Assembly: GCA_003641745.1 (NCBI GenBank)
Contig: QNAI01000014.1
Coordinates: forward strand, 1-43,194
Length of the DNA stretch: 43,194 nucleotides
Reading direction: 5' to 3'
DNA from: Verrucomicrobiota bacterium
GTDB lineage: Bacteria > Verrucomicrobiota > Verrucomicrobiia > Opitutales > Opitutaceae
The notes below the pieces were generated by a model. That model was not told the DNA's origin, made no database searches, and was given only the letters and a program-made list of their open reading frames with translations. This document shows positions 16,327 to 24,499 of the stretch, piece by piece. The position numbers and the translations under genes are program-made. Position 1 is the stretch's first letter. Every line of letters starts with the position of its first letter.

Positions 16327-17793
16327 ATGTCTGACGGCATCATCGACAAGACGGCAATTGAACTGGGCACCCTTCTGGCGGACGGACGGGTTTCGTCGGT
16401 CGAGATCATGCGTGCCCACATCGATCGGACCCGAACGGTCGACGATGCGGTGGGAGCGTTCATATCCTTTGATGAGCAGGATGCTCTGAACCAGGCAACC
16501 GCTTCGGATGAAAGGAGGCGTTCTGGAGGCGCGCTCGGTCCGCTGGATGGCATCCCGGTCGCGATCAAGGATGTCCTCGCGGTTCGGGGCCAGCCTCTCG
16601 GATGTGCCAGCAAAATGCTGAAGGGATTCGTGTCCCCATACGACGCCCATGTGGTCGAGCGACTGCGGCAGCAGGGTGCGATTGTCTGGGGGCGCTTGAA
16701 TATGGACGAATTCGCCATGGGTTCCTCGACCGAAAACTCTGCGATGCGGGCGACGTCGAATCCCTGGGATCTCGAACGGGTTCCGGGCGGGAGCAGTGGT
16801 GGCAGCGCCGCTTCGGTGGCGGCTTTGGAAACGCCCCTGGCTCTGGGCAGCGATACGGGCGGTTCGGTCCGACAACCGGCTTCTTTTTGCGGGGTTGTCG
16901 GCATGAAGCCCACTTATGGACGGATTTCCCGGTATGGGCTGGTGGCCTTCGCCTCATCCCTTGACCAAGTGGGTCCCGTTGCCCGGTCGGTCGATGACGT
17001 GGCCCTTTTGCTCGGTGCCGTAGCCGGCCACGATGGCCGGGATTCGACCTCGGTCGAACAGGTGGTGCCGGACTATGTTCATGGCGACCCACCTGCGGAC
17101 AGGAAGTGGAAACTCGGGGTGCCCAGGGAGTATTTCGGAGCTGGTATCGACCCGGAGGTCAAGGCGGCGGTCGACAGGGCGATCGAGTTTTACTCCAGAA
17201 CGGGGTGTGAGGTGTCGGAGGTATCGCTTCCGAATACTGAATATGCGGTGGCCACTTACTACATCATTGCCACGGCGGAGGCCTCCTCGAACCTGGCGAG
17301 GTATGATGGGGTCCGCTACGGTCACCGGGCCGCCAAAGCGGAAGACGGGGTGGACCTTTATTTCCAGTCGAGGGCGGAAGGATTCGGCGCGGAGGTGAAG
17401 CGAAGGATCATCCTCGGGACCTATGTGCTGAGCAGCGGGTATTATGATGCCTACTACCTGCGGGCCCAGAAAGTGCGGACGCTGATACGGCGAGATTTCC
17501 TGAATGCCTTCGAGAAGGTCGATGCGTTATTGACGCCCACCTCGCCGGTCCCGGCTTTTCGCAGGGGTGAACGCACATCGGATCCGCTGGAGATGTACCT
17601 CTGCGATATTTACACGATCGGGGCCAACCTGGCGGGAATTCCCGGATTGTCGATTCCCTGCGGATTCACGGAAGGCGGTCTGCCGATCGGCATGCAGATA
17701 CTCGGGCGTCCATTTGGTGAGCAGGAGATCCTGAGCCTGGGAAAACAATTTGAGATCGGACACGAGTTCACGGAACGTCGACCGGATCTTTGA
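16327..17793 (+). CDS. gatA: Asp/Glu-tRNA amidotransferase subunit A
   Basis: This 488-residue amidase subunit releases ammonia from glutamine for transfer to the tRNA-bound amino acid. The amidase-signature triad is visible: Lys81 in PVAIKDVL, Ser156 in PGGSSGGSAASVA and Ser180 in GSDTGGSVRQPA. The spacing between them (75 and 24) equals that of characterised GatA proteins. The C-terminal LAGIPGLSIPCGF and GLPIGMQILG motifs are also present. It precedes a peptidase gene that separates it from gatB. Confidence 0.97.
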   Translation: MSDGIIDKTAIELGTLLADGRVSSVEIMRAHIDRTRTVDDAVGAFISFDEQDALNQATASDERRRSGGALGPLDGIPVAIKDVLAVRGQPLGCASKMLKGFVSPYDAHVVERLRQQGAIVWGRLNMDEFAMGSSTENSAMRATSNPWDLERVPGGSSGGSAASVAALETPLALGSDTGGSVRQPASFCGVVGMKPTYGRISRYGLVAFASSLDQVGPVARSVDDVALLLGAVAGHDGRDSTSVEQVVPDYVHGDPPADRKWKLGVPREYFGAGIDPEVKAAVDRAIEFYSRTGCEVSEVSLPNTEYAVATYYIIATAEASSNLARYDGVRYGHRAAKAEDGVDLYFQSRAEGFGAEVKRRIILGTYVLSSGYYDAYYLRAQKVRTLIRRDFLNAFEKVDALLTPTSPVPAFRRGERTSDPLEMYLCDIYTIGANLAGIPGLSIPCGFTEGGLPIGMQILGRPFGEQEILSLGKQFEIGHEFTERRPDL

Positions 17794-17833
17794 ACCGCGC
17801 GTGGATTTGACTCAGCGATACGGTCGAGCATAG

Positions 17834-20746
17834 ATGCGGGGTATGTTGTTTCTTTCACCCAGGCTGCGATTGGCTCTTCTCCTGACCGCCATCGTGTCTG
17901 TTTTGACGCCGGAGTGGCTCGAAGCCGACCCGCGGTCGGGCCAGTGGGCGCATCAGAGCAGCTCTCTGAGGCCGGACAGCCAGGTGGTCTGGGGAGGGCT
18001 TGACAACGGTTTTCGTTATGCGGTGTTGCCCCATGATGGCGTGCCGGGTCGCGTCAGCATCCAGCTTCTCGTATTGGCCGGGTCGCTCGATGAAAGAGAC
18101 GACGAACTGGGAATCGCCCATTTTATTGAGCACATGGCGTTCAACGGGACGCGAAACTTCAAAGCGAGCGAGATGACCTCGTTCTTCCAGCATCTGGGCA
18201 TGGATTTCGGCAGCGACGTGAACGCCATGACCACGCTGGACTACACGGTCTATACCCTCGAGTTTCAGGAGAACACCGAGGATCTCCTGCGACGGGGGTT
18301 CACTCTTTTCAGGGATTTTGCCGACGGGATCACATTTGAGCAGATCGAAATCGAGAAGGAACGGGGGGTTATCCTGAGTGAACTGCGGGCCAACGATGGA
18401 TTCGAGTACCGCATGAGCAATGCCGCCAAGAGTTTCTTCTTCTCCGGACTGGCCTTCCCGGAGAGAAACCCGATCGGGTTGCCCAGCATTCTCAATTCAC
18501 TGAATCAGGATGATTTTCTTGAATACTACCGGCGGATGTACCGGCCCGACCTCATGGTCTTTGTCGCTTCCGGGGATTTCGAGTCCGATGGGATGATCGG
18601 ACTGGTCAGCGAGTTCTTCGGGGACATTCCGAAACCAACGAGTCGAATACCGGAGCGAAACCTGGGTCGGCTGGATAAAGGACGGGGTCTGCGGGCATCC
18701 ATATTCGAGATTTCCCATGTGGGATCGGGAACTGTGCAGGCGGCTTCGATCGCCTCCGAACGTGAAAAGGCTGATTCCCGCGCCTCACGCAAACGGTGGC
18801 ACGCCCGCGAGTTTGCGGCCTCCCTTCTCACCAATCGTATGCGCCGGATGATTCCTCAATCACGCGGAGCGGGTGCTTCGGTCGAACGCATCATGGGCTA
18901 TTCCGCGACGGTTGCAGGCATGACCGTACCCGGGGGGCCGGGCTGGCGCGATGGCCTCCTCTCATTGGACCAGGTCATACGCCTGACCAGAGACGAGGGA
19001 TTCCAGGCCAAGGAAGCGGAGTTGATGAGAAAACGACAGATATTGGATCTTGAAAAACTCCGGGCTCAATACTCCAAGCTCGATCCCGGCGTAATCAGTT
19101 CGTCCATCGTTCGTTCCATCGCAGAGGAACATGTGTTCATCGGCCTGGAAGCAGACCTCGCCCTGCGTGAGGGCTTTCTTCGAGAACTCGACATGGGGGA
19201 CGTCAACCGCGCTTTCAGGGAGAGTTGGGACATGGACAACCTCGCCTACTATCTGGGGGGTGAGGTGGCGGTGAAGGGAGGGCCCGAAGAAATCATCGAT
19301 GACATCAAGCGTCATCGAAAGGGAGGCATCTCCTATATCACGATGCAGCCTGAGTTGGAGAAGACGATCGAACTGCACGACTGGGGTCCGGTGGGCGAAG
19401 TGGTCGAACGTGAGACCGTTCCGGAATTCAACGCGACCCTGATGCAATTCGGCAATGGGGTCCGGCTCAACTTTGTGGAAAGCCAGCAGGAGCCATCGAT
19501 GGTCCAAGCGGTGGTCCGGGTGGGCGGAGGTCTGTTTGACCTGAAGGGCAACCGCATGGCCATCCGGGATTTCGCGCTGGATACCGTGCTTCGGAGCGGG
19601 ACCACCCATTACCAGGCCGAGGACATCGGTTCGGTGGTCAGTTCGACCATGCTTGAGTTCAGTTTCGATCTGGATGACCACGATGCCTTCACCTTTCGAG
19701 GAGCCTTTGGTAGTGAGGATTTGGAGACATTTCTCGCGATTGTGACCGAGTTTCTCTACAAACCGCGTTTTTCACGCACGGTTTTCAACAGCGCATTGAT
19801 GGGCGCAGTCATGGCCCGGCAGGGCTCGGTCATGGGACTGCAGGACGGGTTCAGAAAGCTCGACAACCACCTTTACCGAACCGATGCACGGTTTGCGTGG
19901 GGCGGACCCATGGACTATGCATCGCTTGGCGTTTCGGATGTTCGGAAATGGCTCCAGGGACCCCTGGCCACCGGTTATGTCGAGGCCACCATCGTGGGTG
20001 ATATACCCGAAGAACTGGTAGTGGAGAGTTTCTCCAGGACCCTGGGTTCACTGCCGGAACGGGCGCCGAAAAAGAAAAAGAGAATTGTCCGGCCGGTTTC
20101 GATTGCGGCAAAGCCGGGATTCCAGCGGATCGAGTTCACGGGCGAGGCATACCAGGCCGCGGCCGTTGGCATCTGGCCGATTGACGCAAAACTCTCCCTG
20201 CGCGACCGCGCCAACCTGAGCGTTTTGAGCCGGATCCTCGAGATTCGCATTCGAAGGGAAATCAGGGAGGACCTGGGCCTGGCCTATTCGCCGCGGACCG
20301 AATTCAAACCCTATCCTGAATACTCGAAGTTTGCCCTGGTTCGGGCCATGATTGACTGTTCACCCGACGAGGCCGAAAGCATCGCCCTGAAGGTGGAGAG
20401 AATTGCAGTCGAAATTGCCGAGGAGGGAATCAGTCAGGAAGAATTTGAGGGCGCTCTCGGACCCTATGTGGGGCATGTCCGACAGGAACTGAACAAGAAC
20501 AGCTTTCTGATCAGCTCTGCCCTGATGAGGGCTCAGGAAAAGCCGAAGAGCCTTGAAGAGGCGATTGAAATGAAGGCCGATCTGCTGGAGCAGATCAGCC
20601 TTGAGCAGGTGGAGGCCTTTGCAAAGACTGTTTTCGCGGCGGATAATACGCGGACCGCGGCCATCGTTCCAAAACCATTCGTGGGCGTTTTCCAGATTGA
20701 GGAAGGCGGCTCGGCCGGAGAGGAAGTTCTTGGGCGGGGACTGTAA
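17834..20746 (+). CDS. M16 family zinc peptidase, large two-module form
   Basis: A 970-residue protein with a signal peptide (about 1-31; hydrophobic RLALLLTAIVSVL) acts in the periplasm or is membrane-attached. The inverted zinc motif HFIEH is at residues 96-100. Acidic ligand candidates Glu176 and Glu183 lie in EIEKERGVILSE. The first module (about 45-480) is catalytic. The second (about 530-950, with GNGVRLNFVESQQEPSM at its start) is the usual degenerate half that closes the chamber. This resembles PqqL/pitrilysin-type proteins. The gene sits between gatA and gatB, 7 bp before gatB, so it probably shares their transcript although it has no known link to tRNA amidation. Confidence 0.9.
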   Translation: MRGMLFLSPRLRLALLLTAIVSVLTPEWLEADPRSGQWAHQSSSLRPDSQVVWGGLDNGFRYAVLPHDGVPGRVSIQLLVLAGSLDERDDELGIAHFIEHMAFNGTRNFKASEMTSFFQHLGMDFGSDVNAMTTLDYTVYTLEFQENTEDLLRRGFTLFRDFADGITFEQIEIEKERGVILSELRANDGFEYRMSNAAKSFFFSGLAFPERNPIGLPSILNSLNQDDFLEYYRRMYRPDLMVFVASGDFESDGMIGLVSEFFGDIPKPTSRIPERNLGRLDKGRGLRASIFEISHVGSGTVQAASIASEREKADSRASRKRWHAREFAASLLTNRMRRMIPQSRGAGASVERIMGYSATVAGMTVPGGPGWRDGLLSLDQVIRLTRDEGFQAKEAELMRKRQILDLEKLRAQYSKLDPGVISSSIVRSIAEEHVFIGLEADLALREGFLRELDMGDVNRAFRESWDMDNLAYYLGGEVAVKGGPEEIIDDIKRHRKGGISYITMQPELEKTIELHDWGPVGEVVERETVPEFNATLMQFGNGVRLNFVESQQEPSMVQAVVRVGGGLFDLKGNRMAIRDFALDTVLRSGTTHYQAEDIGSVVSSTMLEFSFDLDDHDAFTFRGAFGSEDLETFLAIVTEFLYKPRFSRTVFNSALMGAVMARQGSVMGLQDGFRKLDNHLYRTDARFAWGGPMDYASLGVSDVRKWLQGPLATGYVEATIVGDIPEELVVESFSRTLGSLPERAPKKKKRIVRPVSIAAKPGFQRIEFTGEAYQAAAVGIWPIDAKLSLRDRANLSVLSRILEIRIRREIREDLGLAYSPRTEFKPYPEYSKFALVRAMIDCSPDEAESIALKVERIAVEIAEEGISQEEFEGALGPYVGHVRQELNKNSFLISSALMRAQEKPKSLEEAIEMKADLLEQISLEQVEAFAKTVFAADNTRTAAIVPKPFVGVFQIEEGGSAGEEVLGRGL

Positions 20747-20753
20747 CTATATC

Positions 20754-22217
20754 ATGGTCGAATCCAAGGTGGAATATGAAGCCGTCATCGGGCTTGAGGT
20801 GCACGTGCAGGTCAAGACCCGGTCCAAGATGTTCACAACCGCCAGGGCCGGGTTTGGGCATGAACCCAATCATTTGACGGATCCGGTCATCATCGGGCTT
20901 CCCGGTGTCCTGCCGGTCATGAACAAGGAAGCGATCGACAAGACCATCGCGACCGGCCTGATGTTCAACTGTACGATCGCGGAGGTGTGCAAATGGGATC
21001 GCAAGAATTACTTCTATCCGGACAGCGCGAAAAACTATCAGATTTCCCAATACGATCAGCCGATCTGCATCGGGGGTGAAATCGAGATCGAGCTTCCCGG
21101 GTCTGCACGGAACATCATGGGCGGGCACCGGAGTGTCGGTCTCACCCGGATTCATCTTGAGGAGGATGTGGGCAAGTTGAACCACTTCGCTTCCGACTCC
21201 CTGGTTGACTTCAACCGGGCCGGTACGCCGTTGATGGAGATTGTTTCTGAACCCGACCTGTTCAATTCGGACGAAGTTTTTGCCTACCTGACCGCTTTGC
21301 GACAGGCCATCGTCGGCGCCGGCATCTCCGATTGCGACATGGAGAAGGGGCAGTTGAGGTGCGACGCGAATATCAGCGTCCGCCCGGTCGGGAGTGAAAC
21401 CCTGGGCACCAAGGTCGAACTGAAGAATCTGAACAGTATCAGCGGTGTTCGCAACGGGGTGGACTACGAGATCCGCCGACAGACCGCAGCGACCCGGCGG
21501 GGAGAGGTCATCGTGCAGGAAACCCGTCGTTGGGATGCGGATACGGGCGTGACCACCTCGATGCGAACCAAGGAGATGGCGCATGACTACCGCTATTTCC
21601 CGGACCCGGACCTGATGCCGGTGATGGTTGACAAAGCCTGGCGGGAGTCCATTCGCGTCCGGTTGCCGGAAATGCCGTTCGACCGCCAGAGGCGTCTGAT
21701 GAAGGTCTACGATCTTCCCTACACCATCACCTCGGTTCTGGTGGTCGATCGGGAACTGGCCGAGTTCTTCGAGGAGGCGGTGGGGGATGAAACGGTCCGG
21801 GCCCGGGCCATTGGGAAGTGGGTGACAAATGACCTGCTTCGGGAGATGGCGGAAGCCTCCGTCAGTCTATCCGAAATCAAGATTGAAGCCGGCCAGTTGA
21901 GCGACCTGGTGGGTCTGGTTGAGGAAGGGGTCGTCTCCAGCAGTCAGGCTCGGGAGGTTTTTTCCGAAGCGTTCGCCACGGGTGACTCGCCTGAGGCGAT
22001 CATCGAGCGACGAGGTATGAAACAATCGACCGACACCGGCGAATTGGAGGTTTGGTGCCGGGAGGCCATGGCGGCCCGGCAGGAGTCGGTTGAGGCTTTC
22101 CGGTCCGGCAACGAGAAGGCGTTGAACGCCTTGAAGGGACCGGTCATGAAGGCGAGTCGGGGCAAGGCAAACCCGCGCATGGTCGATGAGATTCTGCGCC
22201 GCCTGCTGGCGGAATGA
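20754..22217 (+). CDS. gatB: Asp/Glu-tRNA amidotransferase subunit B
   Basis: This 487-residue subunit activates the tRNA-bound Glu or Asp with ATP and receives ammonia from GatA. Signature stretches are EAVIGLEVHVQ, NYFYPDSAKNYQISQYDQP, HLEEDVGKLNH, DFNRAGTPLMEIVSEPD and RCDANISVRP with VELKNLNS. The C-terminal tail has the YqeY-like helical domain ending SRGKANPRMVDEILRRLL. I chose the ATG at 20754; an in-frame start at 20601 would overlap the peptidase gene. It completes the gatCAB set, although a peptidase gene intervenes. Confidence 0.97.
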   Translation: MVESKVEYEAVIGLEVHVQVKTRSKMFTTARAGFGHEPNHLTDPVIIGLPGVLPVMNKEAIDKTIATGLMFNCTIAEVCKWDRKNYFYPDSAKNYQISQYDQPICIGGEIEIELPGSARNIMGGHRSVGLTRIHLEEDVGKLNHFASDSLVDFNRAGTPLMEIVSEPDLFNSDEVFAYLTALRQAIVGAGISDCDMEKGQLRCDANISVRPVGSETLGTKVELKNLNSISGVRNGVDYEIRRQTAATRRGEVIVQETRRWDADTGVTTSMRTKEMAHDYRYFPDPDLMPVMVDKAWRESIRVRLPEMPFDRQRRLMKVYDLPYTITSVLVVDRELAEFFEEAVGDETVRARAIGKWVTNDLLREMAEASVSLSEIKIEAGQLSDLVGLVEEGVVSSSQAREVFSEAFATGDSPEAIIERRGMKQSTDTGELEVWCREAMAARQESVEAFRSGNEKALNALKGPVMKASRGKANPRMVDEILRRLLAE

Positions 22218-22322
22218 GTTGCGAGCACCAAGAGCGCACTTTGAAAAATCTGAGCATGACAGCCTCCGATTGATCAAGGTGCCTTTGAGATCCGGTTAAC
22301 CAATAAGGAAAAGGGGATATTT

Positions 22323-23084
22323 ATGAATAAAGAAAATGAGAAGGTACCCGAAATATCACGACGAAATATGCTGAAGGGACTTGGCGCGGGAGCGGCGGTC
22401 CTTGGAGCGGGCTCGATGCTTCGGGCCGGGACGGCCGATGGTGGCGACAGTCCGGCCGAGAGTGAGATCGGCTTCCGGGACGGGGTCTACGTGCTGCCGC
22501 CATTGCCCTATGCCTATGATGCTCTCGAGCCCTACATCGATGAACAGACCATGAGGCTGCATCATGATATTCACCACGCCGGTTATGTCCGCGGTGCAAA
22601 CCGCGCCCTGGAGAAGCTCCGTTCCATTGCAACCGGAGACGGTGATCGTCCGTATTCGAAGCACTGGGCCCGGGAATTGGCGTTTCACGGATCGGGTCAC
22701 GCCATGCATGTGCTTTTCTGGAACTGCATGACCCACGATGGCGGCGGAGTTGCCAGGGGAGACCTCGCCAAGGCGATCCGGCTGAGCTTCGGCAGCTTTG
22801 AAGGGTTCACCGAACTGTTCCGTGCCGTTTCCGGATCGGTTGAGGGAAGCGGGTGGGGCATTCTCGGTTACGAGAGTCTTTCCGGCGGTCTGATTGTAAT
22901 TCAGGCGGAGAAGCATCAGGATCTGACCGTGCAGGGCACATATCCCCTCCTGGCCGTGGACGTCTGGGAGCACGCCTATTACCTGAAATACCAGAACAAG
23001 CGGGCCGACTACGTGAAGGCGTTCATGAACGTGATCAACTGGGATTACGTCGGTGCGCGCTATGCCGCGGCCAGGATGGGGTAG
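22323..23084 (+). CDS. Fe/Mn superoxide dismutase with Tat signal
   Basis: This 253-residue enzyme dismutates superoxide and is exported folded. The N-terminus has a twin-arginine motif SRRNMLKG (residues 12-19) and a hydrophobic stretch to about residue 36. Metal ligands by alignment to known enzymes are His80 (LHHDIHH), His129 (MHVLFW), Asp213 and His217 (DVWEHAYYL). GSGWGILGY and a Gln at residue 199 (KHQD) favour a Mn-type or cambialistic site, but this is a prediction. The gene stands alone, 105 bp after gatB. An exported Fe/Mn-SOD is less common than the cytoplasmic form and fits periplasmic defence. Confidence 0.93.
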   Translation: MNKENEKVPEISRRNMLKGLGAGAAVLGAGSMLRAGTADGGDSPAESEIGFRDGVYVLPPLPYAYDALEPYIDEQTMRLHHDIHHAGYVRGANRALEKLRSIATGDGDRPYSKHWARELAFHGSGHAMHVLFWNCMTHDGGGVARGDLAKAIRLSFGSFEGFTELFRAVSGSVEGSGWGILGYESLSGGLIVIQAEKHQDLTVQGTYPLLAVDVWEHAYYLKYQNKRADYVKAFMNVINWDYVGARYAAARMG

Positions 23085-23280
23085 GGTTCCCGGGCGGTGG
23101 TTCCTGGCGCGACAAGCCCTCCGGGTGTTTCTCAATCGGAGGCGCACCGATCTTGCGCGATCGTCGAGAAGGTGAACTGCCCGGGGTGTTCTTCCTGGTG
23201 CGCGGCCGGCCCGGCGGTTCAGCCCTACCTTTGGGGTTTGTTGCGAGGGATGTGCGCCATTTGACGTGCGAGTATCCTCC

Positions 23281-23817
23281 TCACCCCGATTTTGGACGAA
23301 AGACGGTGATTTTCTCCGGGTAGGCCTCCAGAAAAGGGCCGTCGATCAGGTCGATGCAGTAGGGGATGGCCGGGAAGACTGCTTCCAGGCACTCTCGGAT
23401 GGCCTTCGGTTTGCCGGGGAGATTGACGATCAGAGTGTTTCCGCGGATCCCGGCGGTCTGGCGGGAAAGAATCGCCGTGGGAACGTATTTCAGGGAGACC
23501 GCTCGCATCAGCTCTCCGAATCCGGGCAGCATCATGTCGCACACGTCCTCGGTGGCCTCAGGGGTTACATCTCGCGGTGCGGGACCGGTACCTCCGGTGG
23601 TGATTACCAGGCAGCAACCTTCAACATCGGCCATGCGGCTGAGAGTCGCGGCGATCTCATCCCGTTCGTCAGCGATGACCCGGTAGACCGGTTCAAAGGG
23701 CGTAATGAGATATTCCCGGAGTAATGCGACGGCGGCCTTGCCGGGAATATCCTCGTAGACACCGGCGCTGGCTCGGTCGGATATATTGATAACGCCGATC
23801 TTTACCGCTTGGTTCAT
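23281..23817 (-). CDS. mogA: Molybdopterin adenylyltransferase-like protein (MogA/MoaB family)
   Basis: This 178-residue protein of the MogA/MoaB fold adenylates molybdopterin before molybdenum insertion. It has KIGVINISDRASAGVYEDIP, then CCLVITTGGTGPAPRDVTPEAT, with the TTGGTG-x-x-x-RDxTPE motif, and GNTLIVNLPGKPKAIRECL near the C-terminus. I chose the ATG at 23817, as the 25 residues upstream are not conserved. It is a single gene here. The molybdopterin oxidoreductase at 35015 would need such a cofactor pathway, so a functional link is plausible. The paralogues MogA and MoaB are hard to tell apart by eye. Confidence 0.88.
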   Translation of the reverse strand: MNQAVKIGVINISDRASAGVYEDIPGKAAVALLREYLITPFEPVYRVIADERDEIAATLSRMADVEGCCLVITTGGTGPAPRDVTPEATEDVCDMMLPGFGELMRAVSLKYVPTAILSRQTAGIRGNTLIVNLPGKPKAIRECLEAVFPAIPYCIDLIDGPFLEAYPEKITVFRPKSG

Positions 23818-23884
23818 CGAGGTGCCATGAGGTCCGGTGCCTGGGCCTGGGTCAAAGAAAAAGGCGGCTGGGGGGCCATTCGAA

Positions 23885-23937
23885 GGGGTCAAACCTTGAT
23901 TCGTGCATTGGCATACACGAATGCAAGGTTTGACCCC
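23885..23937. repeat. GGGGTCA palindromic (REP-like) unit, copy 2
   Basis: A 53-bp unit with arms GGGGTCAAACCTTGATTCGTG and their near-complement (one extra base), and central CATTGGCATA. It lies between mogA and the Minf_1886 gene, both of which start away from it. It matches the unit at 12286-12338 in length, ends and core. Confidence 0.75.
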
Positions 23938-23989
23938 GTGGTTCGAGCATTGCAGAAAGGGAGAATTATGCTATCCAAGTGCCTGTTTC

Positions 23990-24427
23990 ATGGACCAGAA
24001 AGAGTTTAGCGAGATCATCGACCTGATACGCAAGGAAGACCCGCGGTATGACCGGCAGGCCTATTTCTTCATGCGTGGAGCCCTCGATCAGACGGTGACC
24101 CGGATGCGGAAGACGGGGTTGTTGAAGAACCGCAGCAGCAATCATGTGAGTGGTCCCGAATTGCTGGAAGGCATCCGCGACTATGCTCTGGATCAGTTTG
24201 GTCCTCTTGCTCATGCGCTCCTCAACGCCTGGAACATCCGCCGCTGCGCTGATTTCGGAGAGATCGTGTTCAACCTGATCGACTACGGCATTCTCAGCAA
24301 GACGGAGGAGGACTCGCGGGAGGATTTTTCTGAGATCTATCAGTTCGACGAGGCCTTTTCCAAACCCTTCCTGCCGGAGCGCCGGCGGTTGCCGGATCCG
24401 CCTGTGTTGACGTTAGAATCGTCGTAA
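23990..24427 (+). CDS. Minf_1886 family protein
   Basis: This 145-residue protein belongs to a family named after a Methylacidiphilum gene and found in Verrucomicrobia, as far as I know. Recognisable stretches are SEIIDLIRKEDPRYDRQAYF, HVSGPELLEGIRDYALDQFGP, RCADFGEIVFNLIDYGIL and SREDFSEIYQFDEAF. The ATG at 23990 starts just before the conserved region; an in-frame upstream start would add residues from the palindromic repeat. The function of the family is not known to me. It is a strong taxonomic marker. The second M16 gene follows after 72 bp. Confidence 0.9.
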   Translation: MDQKEFSEIIDLIRKEDPRYDRQAYFFMRGALDQTVTRMRKTGLLKNRSSNHVSGPELLEGIRDYALDQFGPLAHALLNAWNIRRCADFGEIVFNLIDYGILSKTEEDSREDFSEIYQFDEAFSKPFLPERRRLPDPPVLTLESS

Positions 24428-24499
24428 ATCCGGCTCCTCCTTTTTCCGGATGGTTCCGGGGTTGGTCCGGACGGGGTCACAATACCCATAGCTCATTTG

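Noticed and set aside
16050-16913. Minus-strand open frame of 287 codons antisense to gatC and gatA
   Set aside because: Low-complexity Ser/Arg/Pro translation, fully overlapped by two certain genes.
20595-21584. Minus-strand open frame of 329 codons antisense to gatB
   Set aside because: It lies wholly opposite gatB and the peptidase end, has no recognisable motif, and arises from the codon pattern of the opposite strand.
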